Below, piece by piece: positions 53,493-62,419 of a stretch of DNA of 64,000 bases. A program made the translations under genes and the position numbers. The notes under the pieces were generated by a model that worked only from the letters and a program-made list of their open reading frames with translations, did no database searches and was not told where the DNA came from. Each line of letters begins with the position of its first letter. Positions within the stretch are counted from its first letter, which is position 1. The DNA comes from Bacteroidota bacterium (lineage in GTDB: Bacteria > Bacteroidota > Bacteroidia > Flavobacteriales > Weeksellaceae): NCBI GenBank assembly GCA_018902795.1, contig JAHIQD010000003.1:174656-238655 (forward strand), given 5' to 3'.

Positions 53493-54170
53493 ATGACTGA
53501 CAAATTTAAAAACCCTTTTAAACTTTCCCTTACTGCATTTGCTTTGTGTACAGCAATGACCGTTTCAGCGCAGGAAACTGAACCTGCACCGATTCAGAAT
53601 CCGCCTGTAAACGTGGAAGTAATGCCCGGGAGCCGCGGAGTTTCTTTCCAGCTAACCTTAGATAAAAAACTTAAAAGCGCACCAAAAATCGGTTTTTTCG
53701 GAGTAACTGATTTTAATTCAGACTGGGGAAACGATCAGTTGAGTGACATGATGGTCATCGGTAAAGCTACCGTTGATCTTTTTAAAGGGGTGAAATTCGG
53801 AGCAGGATTTCAAAGTACACCAGGCGGAATCCGGCCATCCGCAGCACTAATCTATACTTACGCCAATCCGGAATGGCTTATCATCGCGATGCCGAGAGTT
53901 GATGTAAGCAAAAACGCCAATATTGAAGGTTTCGGAATTGTAGAATATAAACCGGCAATCAATGAAAAATGGAGATTTTACTCCAGACTTCAGGGAACTT
54001 ATGTTCACGCGATGTCTGCCGATCTGCACACCAGAAGTTATCTTCGCGCAAGAGCGGGAGTTACAGTCAAAGAATTCACGTTCGGAGTTGGTGCCAATAT
54101 GGAATATTATGGTCCGTTAAAGCATAATGAAAATAATATCGGTGGTTTTCTGCAGGTTGCACTTTTCTAA
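53493..54170 (+). CDS. Outer-membrane beta-barrel-like hypothetical protein
   Basis: 225 residues with a signal peptide (SLTAFALCTAMTVSAQ). The rest alternates short beta-strands with aromatic girdles (VKFGAGFQSTP, WLIIAMPRVDV, WRFYSRLQGTYVHAM) and ends ...GFLQVALF with a terminal Phe, typical of outer-membrane barrels. No domain recognised. TATTTTCG upstream is a weak -7 element. Single gene. Confidence 0.78.
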   Translation: MTDKFKNPFKLSLTAFALCTAMTVSAQETEPAPIQNPPVNVEVMPGSRGVSFQLTLDKKLKSAPKIGFFGVTDFNSDWGNDQLSDMMVIGKATVDLFKGVKFGAGFQSTPGGIRPSAALIYTYANPEWLIIAMPRVDVSKNANIEGFGIVEYKPAINEKWRFYSRLQGTYVHAMSADLHTRSYLRARAGVTVKEFTFGVGANMEYYGPLKHNENNIGGFLQVALF

Positions 54171-54190
54171 AATTTAAGCCTTATTAAGAT

Positions 54191-54225
54191 AAAAAAACCG
54201 TTTCAGAAATTTCTGAAACGGTTTT
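54191..54225. terminator. Long palindromic terminator between convergent genes
   Basis: AAAACCGTTTCAGAAA (54194-54209) and TTTCTGAAACGGTTTT (54210-54225) are a perfect 16-bp palindrome. The minus strand has the better T tail, for ric. Confidence 0.88.
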
Positions 54226-54253
54226 CACAATTAACACAAATGATGGAAATATC

Positions 54254-54967
54254 TTAAAATGTTTTCTCCATTGCGATCGCTTTAGGGAAAAGTATATTGT
54301 TTTCTAGGTGGATATGTCTGTGAAGATCCATTTCGAAATCTTCCAGCATTTTAAAAGTTACCTGATAAGTGCCGCATGCATCCGCAGGAAACTGATAATT
54401 ATTAGTCAGATCAGCTATTTTCACAAATCTTTCACCTTCCACTTCATGTTCATGCTTCATCATCTCCACCGGATTTTCTACCGTTCCGAAACGCGGTGCC
54501 TCCAGTGATTCTCCGCTTCTTTTTGCGGCAACCATTTTTTGGATGAAAGGAAAAAGGATGAGTTCTTCTTTTTTCATGTGTGCTCCCAAATCTTGGGCGC
54601 TTCCGATAAAAAGTTCGTTAATCTCAAATAATTCCGGATGTCTGTCGCCATGAACTTTGCAAAGTTTATTTAAAAACGGTATGATTACCGCAGATTTTTC
54701 TTCAACATAACGGTGATGGGTTTTCTCTACATAATCTGCCAACAGATCTAGCGGCCATGAATTAAAGTCGATTTCACCGGATTTTTCGGTTGGTAGATTT
54801 TCAAGATCTGCGTAAATATCTTCAGGCTTAATGCTTTTCTTTTCGCAGGCTTCTTCGATGGTTCTTCCTCCTTTGCAGCAGAAATCAATTTTATATTTTC
54901 TAAATATTTCTGCGGTTCTGAAATCTTCTGCTACAAAATCGCCGATGGTTTTTTCTTTGGTTAACAT
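54254..54967 (-). CDS. ric: Iron-sulfur cluster repair di-iron protein Ric (YtfE/ScdA)
   Basis: Repairs Fe-S clusters damaged by nitric oxide or peroxide. 237 residues from the ATG at 54967. N-terminal ScdA domain (AEIFRKYKIDFCCKGGRTIEEAC, with the CC pair) and a hemerythrin-like domain whose iron ligands fit THHRYVEE, HGDRHPE, AHMKKEE, HEHEVEGE and LHRHIHLEN. The promoter TTTG-N20-TACATTTG lies just upstream. The Rrf2 regulator gene is next upstream, 130 bases away. Confidence 0.95.
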   Translation of the reverse strand: MLTKEKTIGDFVAEDFRTAEIFRKYKIDFCCKGGRTIEEACEKKSIKPEDIYADLENLPTEKSGEIDFNSWPLDLLADYVEKTHHRYVEEKSAVIIPFLNKLCKVHGDRHPELFEINELFIGSAQDLGAHMKKEELILFPFIQKMVAAKRSGESLEAPRFGTVENPVEMMKHEHEVEGERFVKIADLTNNYQFPADACGTYQVTFKMLEDFEMDLHRHIHLENNILFPKAIAMEKTF

Positions 54968-54991
54968 TTTATTCGGTTTATAATTATAGAA

Positions 54992-55023
54992 CAAATGTAA
55001 ACAATAATTTTAATTCGGACAAA
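54992..55023 (-). promoter_or_regulatory. ric promoter
   Basis: On the minus strand TTTG (plus-strand 55020-55023), a 20-base spacer, TACATTTG (54992-54999). The ATG is 24 bases downstream. Binding by the Rrf2 protein is plausible, but I see no clear operator. Confidence 0.75.
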
Positions 55024-55096
55024 TTTATCTTATTTAAAGACAGTGAAATAAATCATGGATATAAAGTAAAAAAAACGTAAAAATTTATGGTAATTT

Positions 55097-55528
55097 TTAT
55101 TTGAGCCAAGCTAAGCCGCTTTCTGTTTTTAAAGCCAGTTCATAGAAAGAATACTTCTGTGTCATCGCCACCAAACTGTTTCTCACAAAACTGAAATCTT
55201 CGTGCACAGGACACGGATTCACCGATGAACATTCGTGCAGACCCAAACCACAACTTGTGAAAACCGAATCACCATCGATAATCCGTACAAGGTCATAGAT
55301 TTTAAAGGCTTTCTGTTTCGTTTCATCAAAAACAAATCCGCCCTGTTTCCCCCGAACTGACTGCAGAATATTTTCACGGCACAGCTGCTGCAAAATCTTT
55401 GCTGTGAATGCAACGGGCGCATTTACCGAATCTGCAACTTCCTTTACATTAACCCGTTTATTTTCCAGACTTTGCTGGGCAATGTAAATTGTTGCTTTTA
55501 TGGCGTATTCGCAGGCTTTAGAAAACAT
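55097..55528 (-). CDS. Rrf2-family Fe-S transcription regulator (NsrR-like)
   Basis: 143 residues. Winged helix (EYAIKATIYIAQQ, APVAFTAKILQQLCREN, VRGKQGGFVF) followed by three cysteines in SCGLGLHECSSVNPCPVH, spaced C-x6-C-x5-C, as in Fe-S-binding NsrR/IscR/RsrR. It probably loses or changes its cluster on NO or redox stress and releases ric. It lies 11 bases downstream of the membrane-protein gene. Confidence 0.9.
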   Translation of the reverse strand: MFSKACEYAIKATIYIAQQSLENKRVNVKEVADSVNAPVAFTAKILQQLCRENILQSVRGKQGGFVFDETKQKAFKIYDLVRIIDGDSVFTSCGLGLHECSSVNPCPVHEDFSFVRNSLVAMTQKYSFYELALKTESGLAWLK

Positions 55529-55539
55529 TCAGTGAAATT

Positions 55540-55914
55540 TTATTTAAAGAATTTCCATTTTGGAATAAAGGCGAGCAACCCTACAGAAATATAAAGAAAA
55601 AGGTTGGTAACATCGGTATATAAAAAGGTTGAGAGATAATAATTGTGCAGCATGAAATGCAGAATTACTGCCGCCGGAAAAAGATACACTCCAATTTTTC
55701 GGTAAAAAAAGATGAGCAGAAGTCCGACAATCATTAAAAGATCTGTAAAAAAAATAAGGAGGAAATAAAACCCCGGAATATTAAGATCTGCTTTCTGCAG
55801 ATATTCGTCGGAATCAATCCCAATTCCCATCAGACTAAATAAGAGCAGGGCACAAAGTGATAAAATAAATCCTAAATCTTTTTTGGGGCTTTCGTTGGAA
55901 AAATCGTCATTCAT
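55540..55914 (-). CDS. Four-helix membrane protein upstream of the Rrf2 regulator
   Basis: 124 residues with about four membrane helices (LSLCALLLFSLMGIGI, FYFLLIFFTDLLMIVGLLLIF, KIGVYLFPAAVILHFML, LFLYISVGLLAF). No family recognised. 11 bases upstream of the Rrf2 gene and probably in one transcript with it. Could take part in nitrosative or oxidative response, but this is position only. TAATTTTA just upstream is a weak -7 candidate. Confidence 0.72.
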   Translation of the reverse strand: MNDDFSNESPKKDLGFILSLCALLLFSLMGIGIDSDEYLQKADLNIPGFYFLLIFFTDLLMIVGLLLIFFYRKIGVYLFPAAVILHFMLHNYYLSTFLYTDVTNLFLYISVGLLAFIPKWKFFK

Positions 55915-55928
55915 AGGGGTAAAATTAA

Positions 55929-55958
55929 AAAAAACTTTTGAATAGATTCAAAAGTTTT
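55929..55958 (-). terminator. Intrinsic terminator after the lrp-like gene
   Basis: AAACTTTTGAA (55932-55942) pairs with TTCAAAAGTTT (55947-55957); on the minus strand a T8 run follows. Confidence 0.85.
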
Positions 55959-55983
55959 TCTATTGTTAAAATCAGTTTAAATT

Positions 55984-56454
55984 TTAAATTGAAACCGCGT
56001 CAATCAGTCTGTTTTTATCTGAAATATATTCTTCCATAGAAATCATACTTTCAGTTCTCATAACATCCTGAATATCATCGATCTGGTAAATAATTCTTTT
56101 TGCGTCTTCGGTATTTTTCGCTCTTACTTTGCAGAAGATATTATATTTTCCGGAGATTACGCTTGCTTCGATAACGTTTGGAATAGTGGTTAATTCTTTC
56201 AAAACTTCCTGGGTTCTGTTAGATTTGGTAAGAAGAATCCCTATAAAGGCTGTAAAATGATAATCTAATTTACCATAATCGATATTAAGGGAAGAACCAA
56301 GGATAATTCCGGCGTCTTCCATTTTTTTAACTCTCACGTGAATGGTTCCTGCAGAAACGTCCATTTGTTTGGCGATTTCTGTGAAGGGCATTCTGGTGTT
56401 TTCTACTAAAAAATCAAGGATTTTTTTATCTATTTCGTCAAGTTGATAATTCAT
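55984..56454 (-). CDS. Lrp/AsnC-family transcription regulator
   Basis: 156 residues: N-terminal winged helix (LDEIDKKILDFLVENTRMPFTEIAKQMDVSAGTIHVRVKKMEDAGII) and C-terminal RAM/ACT-like effector domain (FIGILLTKSNRTQEVLKELTTIPNVIEASVISGKYNIFCKVRAKN). Amino acids are the usual effectors. It lies between a membrane protein and tamB; its targets are not evident. Confidence 0.95.
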   Translation of the reverse strand: MNYQLDEIDKKILDFLVENTRMPFTEIAKQMDVSAGTIHVRVKKMEDAGIILGSSLNIDYGKLDYHFTAFIGILLTKSNRTQEVLKELTTIPNVIEASVISGKYNIFCKVRAKNTEDAKRIIYQIDDIQDVMRTESMISMEEYISDKNRLIDAVSI

Positions 56455-56584
56455 TTCTAAAATTTATACATTTAATATTACTACGTGAATATTTTTGCAA
56501 ATTTACGAAAAAATATTAAAATGAAAAAATTTAGCGAAACATTAACAAGTTTTAACGTAAATGATATAATTCATACTATAATTC

Positions 56585-59500
56585 TTATTTTATTGTATCT
56601 TTTTTAATAGAATCTCTTTTACTTTCAACTTTTACAGATTGAGTTTTTTTATCCTTTTTCTTTCTTTTAAACAAGGTATTGAAACTTTTACTATATACAA
56701 CCCCCACTCCATAGCTTTGGTTCGCACCGGCATTTCCTGCAGCTGCACCGCTGAGTCCAATATTGCTCGGTTTTGAATAAGCTCTCAAAAGTCTTGTACC
56801 GTCGTTTTTCTTTGACCAGTCGTACTCGACAATTCCTTCACCGGAGAGATATTCTGCATTCGTATTTTCAGATTTTGAGATTGGAACCCCAAGTCCCGTT
56901 TTTACTTTTACTCTCGGAGAAAGCGCAAAACTCACACTTGCATTCGCTCTGTCGCCACTGTTGGAGTTAGAGTCTCCTTTCAGATAATTTAAATCGACCT
57001 GAAACTCATTACTGATGGTATTTAATACAGAGCCAAGCTGTTTGAAAAGCATATTGTAGCCGGAAGTTTCCAAAGTATTACCTAAGTTAAGATTTCCGAA
57101 ACCGGCATTGGCTTCATTAAAACTGCTCATCACCAAAACAGAACCGAACTGAATAATTTTTTCGTCCTCATTGCTCATTTTCTGTGCGAGGGTTTCTTTT
57201 AAATTACTCGAAACATCCTGTGCGGAAACGCCCAATTCGATTTTTGGATTATTGAGGGTTTGGGTAATGCGGGTTGAAAGCAACACATTAACAGGCTGCA
57301 AACTTCCCATACCCAAATAGGAACCCGCATTGGTTACAGTTCTCAAATAAGTTGCATTAATGTCGAGTTCCGGTGCCATGGCGTCACCATCCCAGCGGAT
57401 ACTGCTTCCTTTTGTAATCTGGAAGGTCCTGTTCAGAATGGCTTTGGAAACAAATGTACCGTTGTCCACAAAATAATTTCCGTTCATTGAAATGGCTCCG
57501 GTTCTTCCCATCGTGAAACGCAGTTTATCAGAATTTCCGCGAACGGTAATATCTCCGATATCATCTCCCACAAGAACGTTTACTGTAGTTCCTTTATCAA
57601 CAGCAATCGTGAAGTCAATATTCATATTGGCACTGGAACGTTTTTTCTCTTCAAGTGAAACCACGCCTGCCTCATCTCTTTTCAGGAAACGCAGCATTTT
57701 AAATTCCTCTACATTGGATGTTGAATTCGAATTAAAGGTAAATACGCTGTTATTTAAAGCTTTCATTTCGGGGGTTGAAATACTCAAAGCAGAAACCGGT
57801 CCGTCGACGTACAGCGTTCCGGTACCGTAGATTCTTCCCCAGAACAGATCATAATCTTTCTGCGTGGTGTTCAGAAGCATTAAATTATCTGCCCTCATTA
57901 CTAAGTTGACGCCCATTGAAGCCAACGTTTCAAACTGAATAGCTCCCGAAATCGAGCCTCTTGAATTGGATCTTCCATCCCGAACGCCAATGTCATTCAA
58001 TATCGCTAAACCTCTGGAAAGTGAAATTACCGTATCGTCAAATGAATAATCAACACCGGTAAAGTTCAGCTTCAAACCCATATTCTTCATCGCAATATCA
58101 CCACTATAATCTATATCGCTCAGCTTACCAGAAATTTTCAGTTCTCCTGAAGCTTTTCCGCGCAGATTTCCGAAAACACCTTTCACAAATTCCTGCGCAA
58201 ATGCAATATCGAATTCATTCATATCCGCAACCAGATTAAGTGTTGGTGAAGAAGTGTTGTTATTGATGGTTCCTGTCAGATGCAGATTATTACCGCCGAT
58301 AATCCCGGCAGAAACTACTTTTGCGTCCACGTCAAAAACATTGGGCACGCTGCTTTTCTTTGCAGAAATTACAACATTCCCCATATCCTTTCCGTTCATC
58401 AGGATATCTGTAATATTCAGATCGATCAGCGGTTCCAGATTGTTTTTGTCCATTTTAATGTTGAAAGTACCATTCGCGGTCCCCTGGATATCCATACTGT
58501 TATCACTGTTGGTCAGTGCAAAAACTTTAGCAATATCAAGATTTTTCACATCACCCTCGGCCGAGAAATCTTTAGCAGATTTAAAGACAGCATCCTTTAA
58601 AAACAGTTCGCTGTTATCAGAATAAAGCCGCAAATTCTGGATGAGAAAATCCCCTGCTTTCTTTCGGTAGGTAATGGAATGATTAAGTTCAGGAGAAGCA
58701 TCTATGCTCCATGCGACATTATTAAATTTAACAGTCGTCGGTTCAAACCTGAAAACATAATCGCCTGCGGAATTTGTGGTCTGGTTGAGATTCACTGCAT
58801 ATTCTTTCAGCGTTTCCTTTATTTCGTCTTCAGGACTTCCATGCTTGAAGTTTGCAGCGATATGCAGAATCCGGTTATTTTCATTCCGTCCTCTTAGTGT
58901 TACCTCTTTCAGAATATTTTTGTTATACTCTACCCTGTGTACTTTCGCAAATATCTGCTCCTCAAGATTTGCAGTGTTTATTCTTACCATCAGACTGTCA
59001 ACCATTGCACTGTCGCGGGTAATCTTGTCGCGCTCCGTAATTTTATATGCCGGATTAGCCGCAGCCAACGCTTTATCTGCATCCGTAATTTCCTGTTTTT
59101 TGGTCATAATGTATTTCAGCGCTGCTGCATCTACATTCAGAACCAAATTATTGGAGTTACCATCATAAGAACCGCTTACGGAAGCACCTTTCGGAATCTG
59201 AAGATCAGGTTCGAAATAACTTACAAGGCCCTGTTTAACATCAAAATTCATGGTAAAACTCTGTCCTGGGTACAATTTTCGTGGCGGCGGTCCTACCAGA
59301 ATTTTTCCGAAACCGTTCTGAACCATTCCCATTAAATCCCCGAGATTGAATTTACCTGAAATCTGTCCGTTAACAGCGCCAGGAGCATCCACCGAAACGA
59401 CACGGTTTCCGTTTTCAAAGAAAGCTTTTACCTTTGCGTTGGGAATCAGAAATTTCTGGGTTGCATTGGCAAATGTTACACTTCGTAAATCAGCATCGAG

Positions 59501-61369
59501 ATTTAAATCATTCAGATTGGTCATTGAAATCTTACCGTCGACCAAGCCGGTCACGATCTGATTTCCTTTTCCGCCTGTAAAATAATTGATATTTAAATAT
59601 TTCACATTGGCATTAATATCGGCAAAAAGTTTGCTGGTCCGGAAATCGATAAATCCTTTTACATCAGCCTTTGCCTGTTCATCATTTACATTGACAATTC
59701 CTCTGTAAGTTTTATGATCAAGCACGCCATCGAGAAAAATATTGTTGATTTCCTTATTCATGATCTCGATTTTGGAAATCTGAGACCGCGTTTTCAGTCT
59801 CATGGTATTCACATCGAAACTTTCTCCCTGTAAATTAAACTTACCTGAGATGAGACCGACCTGTTTGTTTTTTGTAATTACAGAAGTATTTAAATCTCTT
59901 ATGTCAGCATATCCACGGTATTTTGGAAGATTAGAACTGTAATCATCCAAATAGAAATTACTGATTTTTGCCTGACCGATTCCTGTAATCAGGTTAGCGT
60001 TTGACACAAAAACCTGTCTCGGATTTACTCTTACCGTTCCATTATATTTTAATCTTCCGAAATCATCAGCAAAATTTTTCATTTTTGACGATATGAAAGT
60101 CGGCATCATATTTTTCAGTTCTTTGTAGGTAAAATCGGTGGAAAGTTTATCGGTTTCTATCTGAAAATTTCCTTTCAACAGATTTGCTACTTTCATTTTT
60201 TGCGTGCGGATATTAACCTGTGGATTTCTCACCAGAAAATTGTCGAGATAAAAATTATTCAGCGGTCCGGTCATATCTCCCGAAATATTTATCGGCTTAT
60301 AATTATCCCAGTTTGTCACAAAGTAACTGATGTCATACCCACTGATTTGGCTTCCCTGCATCATTTTCATTTCCCATTTCACTTTGTCGGAAAAATCGGC
60401 CCATGAGCCATCATTAAGATTGAATTTAACATCTCCCTGAAGCAGTGAATGATCGGTATTAAGGGTTAAATCTTTTAAAAACATAAAATCTTTAGTCAGT
60501 GCCAGATCTGCTGAAAAAGTATCAACAATATGTTTCTTTCCCCATCTTTCTGTGGTGAATCTCATATTATTGATCTGTGCAAAGACATCGGAACCGTTTA
60601 CTTTCAGTTCAGGCACTACCAGATTCACATTTTCGGCCAAAAGCCATTTCCCCTGTTCACCTTCACTGTTTTCGTTGATTATAGACACCTTGGAATCGGT
60701 AATAAACACTCTGGATTTTAACTGAAAAGGCTCTCTTTTTACAGTAGGAGAAGGGGTATTGAACAAATCAACGAAACGGATAAAGTTGGAGATGCTGTCG
60801 CCTTTATAAGTAATAACTTTTAAGTCAAGCTTTTCTAAGGATAATGACTGAAACTGAAGATTGCGCGAATTACTGATGATAGAAAACCAATTTGAATCTG
60901 CATAAAGCTCTTTTGCTTTAAGAAAAGGGAAATTTTTATAATCCTTTACGGCAACCTCATGAATATGGATGTCACCAAAATAATTAATGTCCACACTTTT
61001 GAAAGAAATCTGTGATTTGAGATCAGTGTTAAGTTTTTCAATCACCTTTTGTGCAGCCCAGTTTTTAGTAGCCGGCAAACTTACAATTACAAAAAACGAC
61101 GCCACCAGAAAAAGAGAAACCCAAAACAAAACCAAAAGCAGTTTTGCCCACCATTTATAATTGGTAACATCTTTCGCTGCCTGCTGAACAAACACACCGG
61201 CTGTTTCCACTGGATGAGTAATAGCATCAGAAGCCAGTTCTGCAGCACCTTTTACAGTTTCTTTTACCGTGCCTTGAACATTTTCCACACCTTTCTGCAC
61301 AGAATCTCCAATATTCTCTGCGATCGATTTTTTATTTTCGTTATCGTTATTATTCTCTAAATTTGCCAT
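56585..61369 (-). CDS. tamB: Translocation and assembly module protein TamB
   Basis: 1594 residues from the ATG at 61369. Low-complexity N-terminal cytoplasmic part (NLENNNDNENKKSIAENI), one membrane helix (KWWAKLLLVLFWVSLFLVASFFVIV), then a very long beta-taco/AsmA-like periplasmic region of repeated strands and the DUF490 (TamB) C-terminal domain (about 1250-1594, VSANLKETLAQKMSNEDEK, NYLKGDSNSNSGD). Bridges inner and outer membrane for lipid or protein transport. The in-frame extension upstream would overlap tsaD by ~100 bases. Confidence 0.92.
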   Translation of the reverse strand: MANLENNNDNENKKSIAENIGDSVQKGVENVQGTVKETVKGAAELASDAITHPVETAGVFVQQAAKDVTNYKWWAKLLLVLFWVSLFLVASFFVIVSLPATKNWAAQKVIEKLNTDLKSQISFKSVDINYFGDIHIHEVAVKDYKNFPFLKAKELYADSNWFSIISNSRNLQFQSLSLEKLDLKVITYKGDSISNFIRFVDLFNTPSPTVKREPFQLKSRVFITDSKVSIINENSEGEQGKWLLAENVNLVVPELKVNGSDVFAQINNMRFTTERWGKKHIVDTFSADLALTKDFMFLKDLTLNTDHSLLQGDVKFNLNDGSWADFSDKVKWEMKMMQGSQISGYDISYFVTNWDNYKPINISGDMTGPLNNFYLDNFLVRNPQVNIRTQKMKVANLLKGNFQIETDKLSTDFTYKELKNMMPTFISSKMKNFADDFGRLKYNGTVRVNPRQVFVSNANLITGIGQAKISNFYLDDYSSNLPKYRGYADIRDLNTSVITKNKQVGLISGKFNLQGESFDVNTMRLKTRSQISKIEIMNKEINNIFLDGVLDHKTYRGIVNVNDEQAKADVKGFIDFRTSKLFADINANVKYLNINYFTGGKGNQIVTGLVDGKISMTNLNDLNLDADLRSVTFANATQKFLIPNAKVKAFFENGNRVVSVDAPGAVNGQISGKFNLGDLMGMVQNGFGKILVGPPPRKLYPGQSFTMNFDVKQGLVSYFEPDLQIPKGASVSGSYDGNSNNLVLNVDAAALKYIMTKKQEITDADKALAAANPAYKITERDKITRDSAMVDSLMVRINTANLEEQIFAKVHRVEYNKNILKEVTLRGRNENNRILHIAANFKHGSPEDEIKETLKEYAVNLNQTTNSAGDYVFRFEPTTVKFNNVAWSIDASPELNHSITYRKKAGDFLIQNLRLYSDNSELFLKDAVFKSAKDFSAEGDVKNLDIAKVFALTNSDNSMDIQGTANGTFNIKMDKNNLEPLIDLNITDILMNGKDMGNVVISAKKSSVPNVFDVDAKVVSAGIIGGNNLHLTGTINNNTSSPTLNLVADMNEFDIAFAQEFVKGVFGNLRGKASGELKISGKLSDIDYSGDIAMKNMGLKLNFTGVDYSFDDTVISLSRGLAILNDIGVRDGRSNSRGSISGAIQFETLASMGVNLVMRADNLMLLNTTQKDYDLFWGRIYGTGTLYVDGPVSALSISTPEMKALNNSVFTFNSNSTSNVEEFKMLRFLKRDEAGVVSLEEKKRSSANMNIDFTIAVDKGTTVNVLVGDDIGDITVRGNSDKLRFTMGRTGAISMNGNYFVDNGTFVSKAILNRTFQITKGSSIRWDGDAMAPELDINATYLRTVTNAGSYLGMGSLQPVNVLLSTRITQTLNNPKIELGVSAQDVSSNLKETLAQKMSNEDEKIIQFGSVLVMSSFNEANAGFGNLNLGNTLETSGYNMLFKQLGSVLNTISNEFQVDLNYLKGDSNSNSGDRANASVSFALSPRVKVKTGLGVPISKSENTNAEYLSGEGIVEYDWSKKNDGTRLLRAYSKPSNIGLSGAAAGNAGANQSYGVGVVYSKSFNTLFKRKKKDKKTQSVKVESKRDSIKKDTIK
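61358..61365 (+). promoter_or_regulatory. tsaD promoter -7 element inside tamB codons 2-4
   Basis: TAAATTTG matches TAnnTTTG; it is the antisense of the tamB N-terminal codons. The tsaD ATG is 8 bases downstream. Confidence 0.5.
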
Positions 61370-61373
61370 TGTT

Positions 61374-62417
61374 ATGAGCGACTCAATAATTTTAGGGATA
61401 GAATCGTCCTGCGACGACACTTCAGCTGCAATAATCCAGGGAAATAAAATCCTTTCGAACATTGCTGCCAATCAGGCAATACACAACGAATACGGTGGTG
61501 TAGTTCCCGAACTGGCTTCACGTGCACATCAGCAAAACATTATTCCTGTTGTCGAAAAATCCGTCAGCAAAGCAAATATACAACAAAAAGATATTTCTGC
61601 CGTGGGATTTACACGCGGTCCGGGACTTTTAGGTTCACTTCTGGTAGGCACTTCGTTCGCTAAATCTTTAGCAATGAGTCTCAACGTTCCCCTTATAGAA
61701 GTAAACCATCTTCAGGCACACATTTTAGCACACTTTATCGACGATGCAAATATTATGCCCCCTGAATTTCCGTTTTTATGCCTTACCGTTTCCGGAGGAC
61801 ACACGATGATTGTGCTTGTAAAAGACTATTTCGATATGGAAATTATCGGGAAAACAATCGATGATGCGGCCGGTGAAGCATTTGATAAAATCGGGAAAAT
61901 TTTTGACCTTGATTATCCTGCGGGCCCGATTATCGACCGATTGGCGAAGGAAGGCGATCCGAACTCGTTTAAATTCAATAAGCCACGATTAGAAAAATAT
62001 GATTATTCTTTCAGCGGCATTAAAACTTCGGTTTTGTATTTCATTCAGAAAGAAATTAAAAAAAATCCTGATTTCATTAAAGAAAATATCGAAAACCTTT
62101 CCGCTTCCGTTCAAAAATCAATTGTTGAAATTCTGATGGATAAGCTGGAAAAAGCAGCGAAGGATTTAAACATTAATCATGTTGCCATCGCAGGCGGAGT
62201 TTCCGCAAACTCCGGACTCCGGGAAGTGATGCAGAAAAACGCAGAAAGATTAGGCTGGAACATCTATATCCCGAAATTTGAATACACCACAGATAATGCT
62301 GCAATGATCGCAATGGTAGCGAAACTGAAATTTGACCGCGGCGAATTTTCAGATCTATCGGTTTCGGCAACTGCGAGATATGATATTGAAGAAAGTTTTA
62401 ATAAAAAATCGGAATAA
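61374..62417 (+). CDS. tsaD: tRNA N6-threonylcarbamoyladenosine synthase subunit TsaD
   Basis: Makes t6A37 in ANN-reading tRNAs together with TsaB and TsaE. 347 residues: ASKHA fold with ILGIESSCDDTSAAII, VNHLQAHILAHF (metal His pair), CLTVSGGHTMIVLVKD, AAGEAFDKIGKIFDLDYPAG and VAIAGGVSANSGLRE. Its start is 4 bases from the divergent tamB start. rsmE follows 2 bases downstream in one operon. Confidence 0.97.
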   Translation: MSDSIILGIESSCDDTSAAIIQGNKILSNIAANQAIHNEYGGVVPELASRAHQQNIIPVVEKSVSKANIQQKDISAVGFTRGPGLLGSLLVGTSFAKSLAMSLNVPLIEVNHLQAHILAHFIDDANIMPPEFPFLCLTVSGGHTMIVLVKDYFDMEIIGKTIDDAAGEAFDKIGKIFDLDYPAGPIIDRLAKEGDPNSFKFNKPRLEKYDYSFSGIKTSVLYFIQKEIKKNPDFIKENIENLSASVQKSIVEILMDKLEKAAKDLNINHVAIAGGVSANSGLREVMQKNAERLGWNIYIPKFEYTTDNAAMIAMVAKLKFDRGEFSDLSVSATARYDIEESFNKKSE

Positions 62418-62419
62418 GT

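Noticed and set aside
61370..61471. 34-residue N-terminal extension of TamB
   Set aside because: It is the antisense of the conserved tsaD N terminus; the low-complexity start at 61369 followed by one membrane helix is the expected TamB form.
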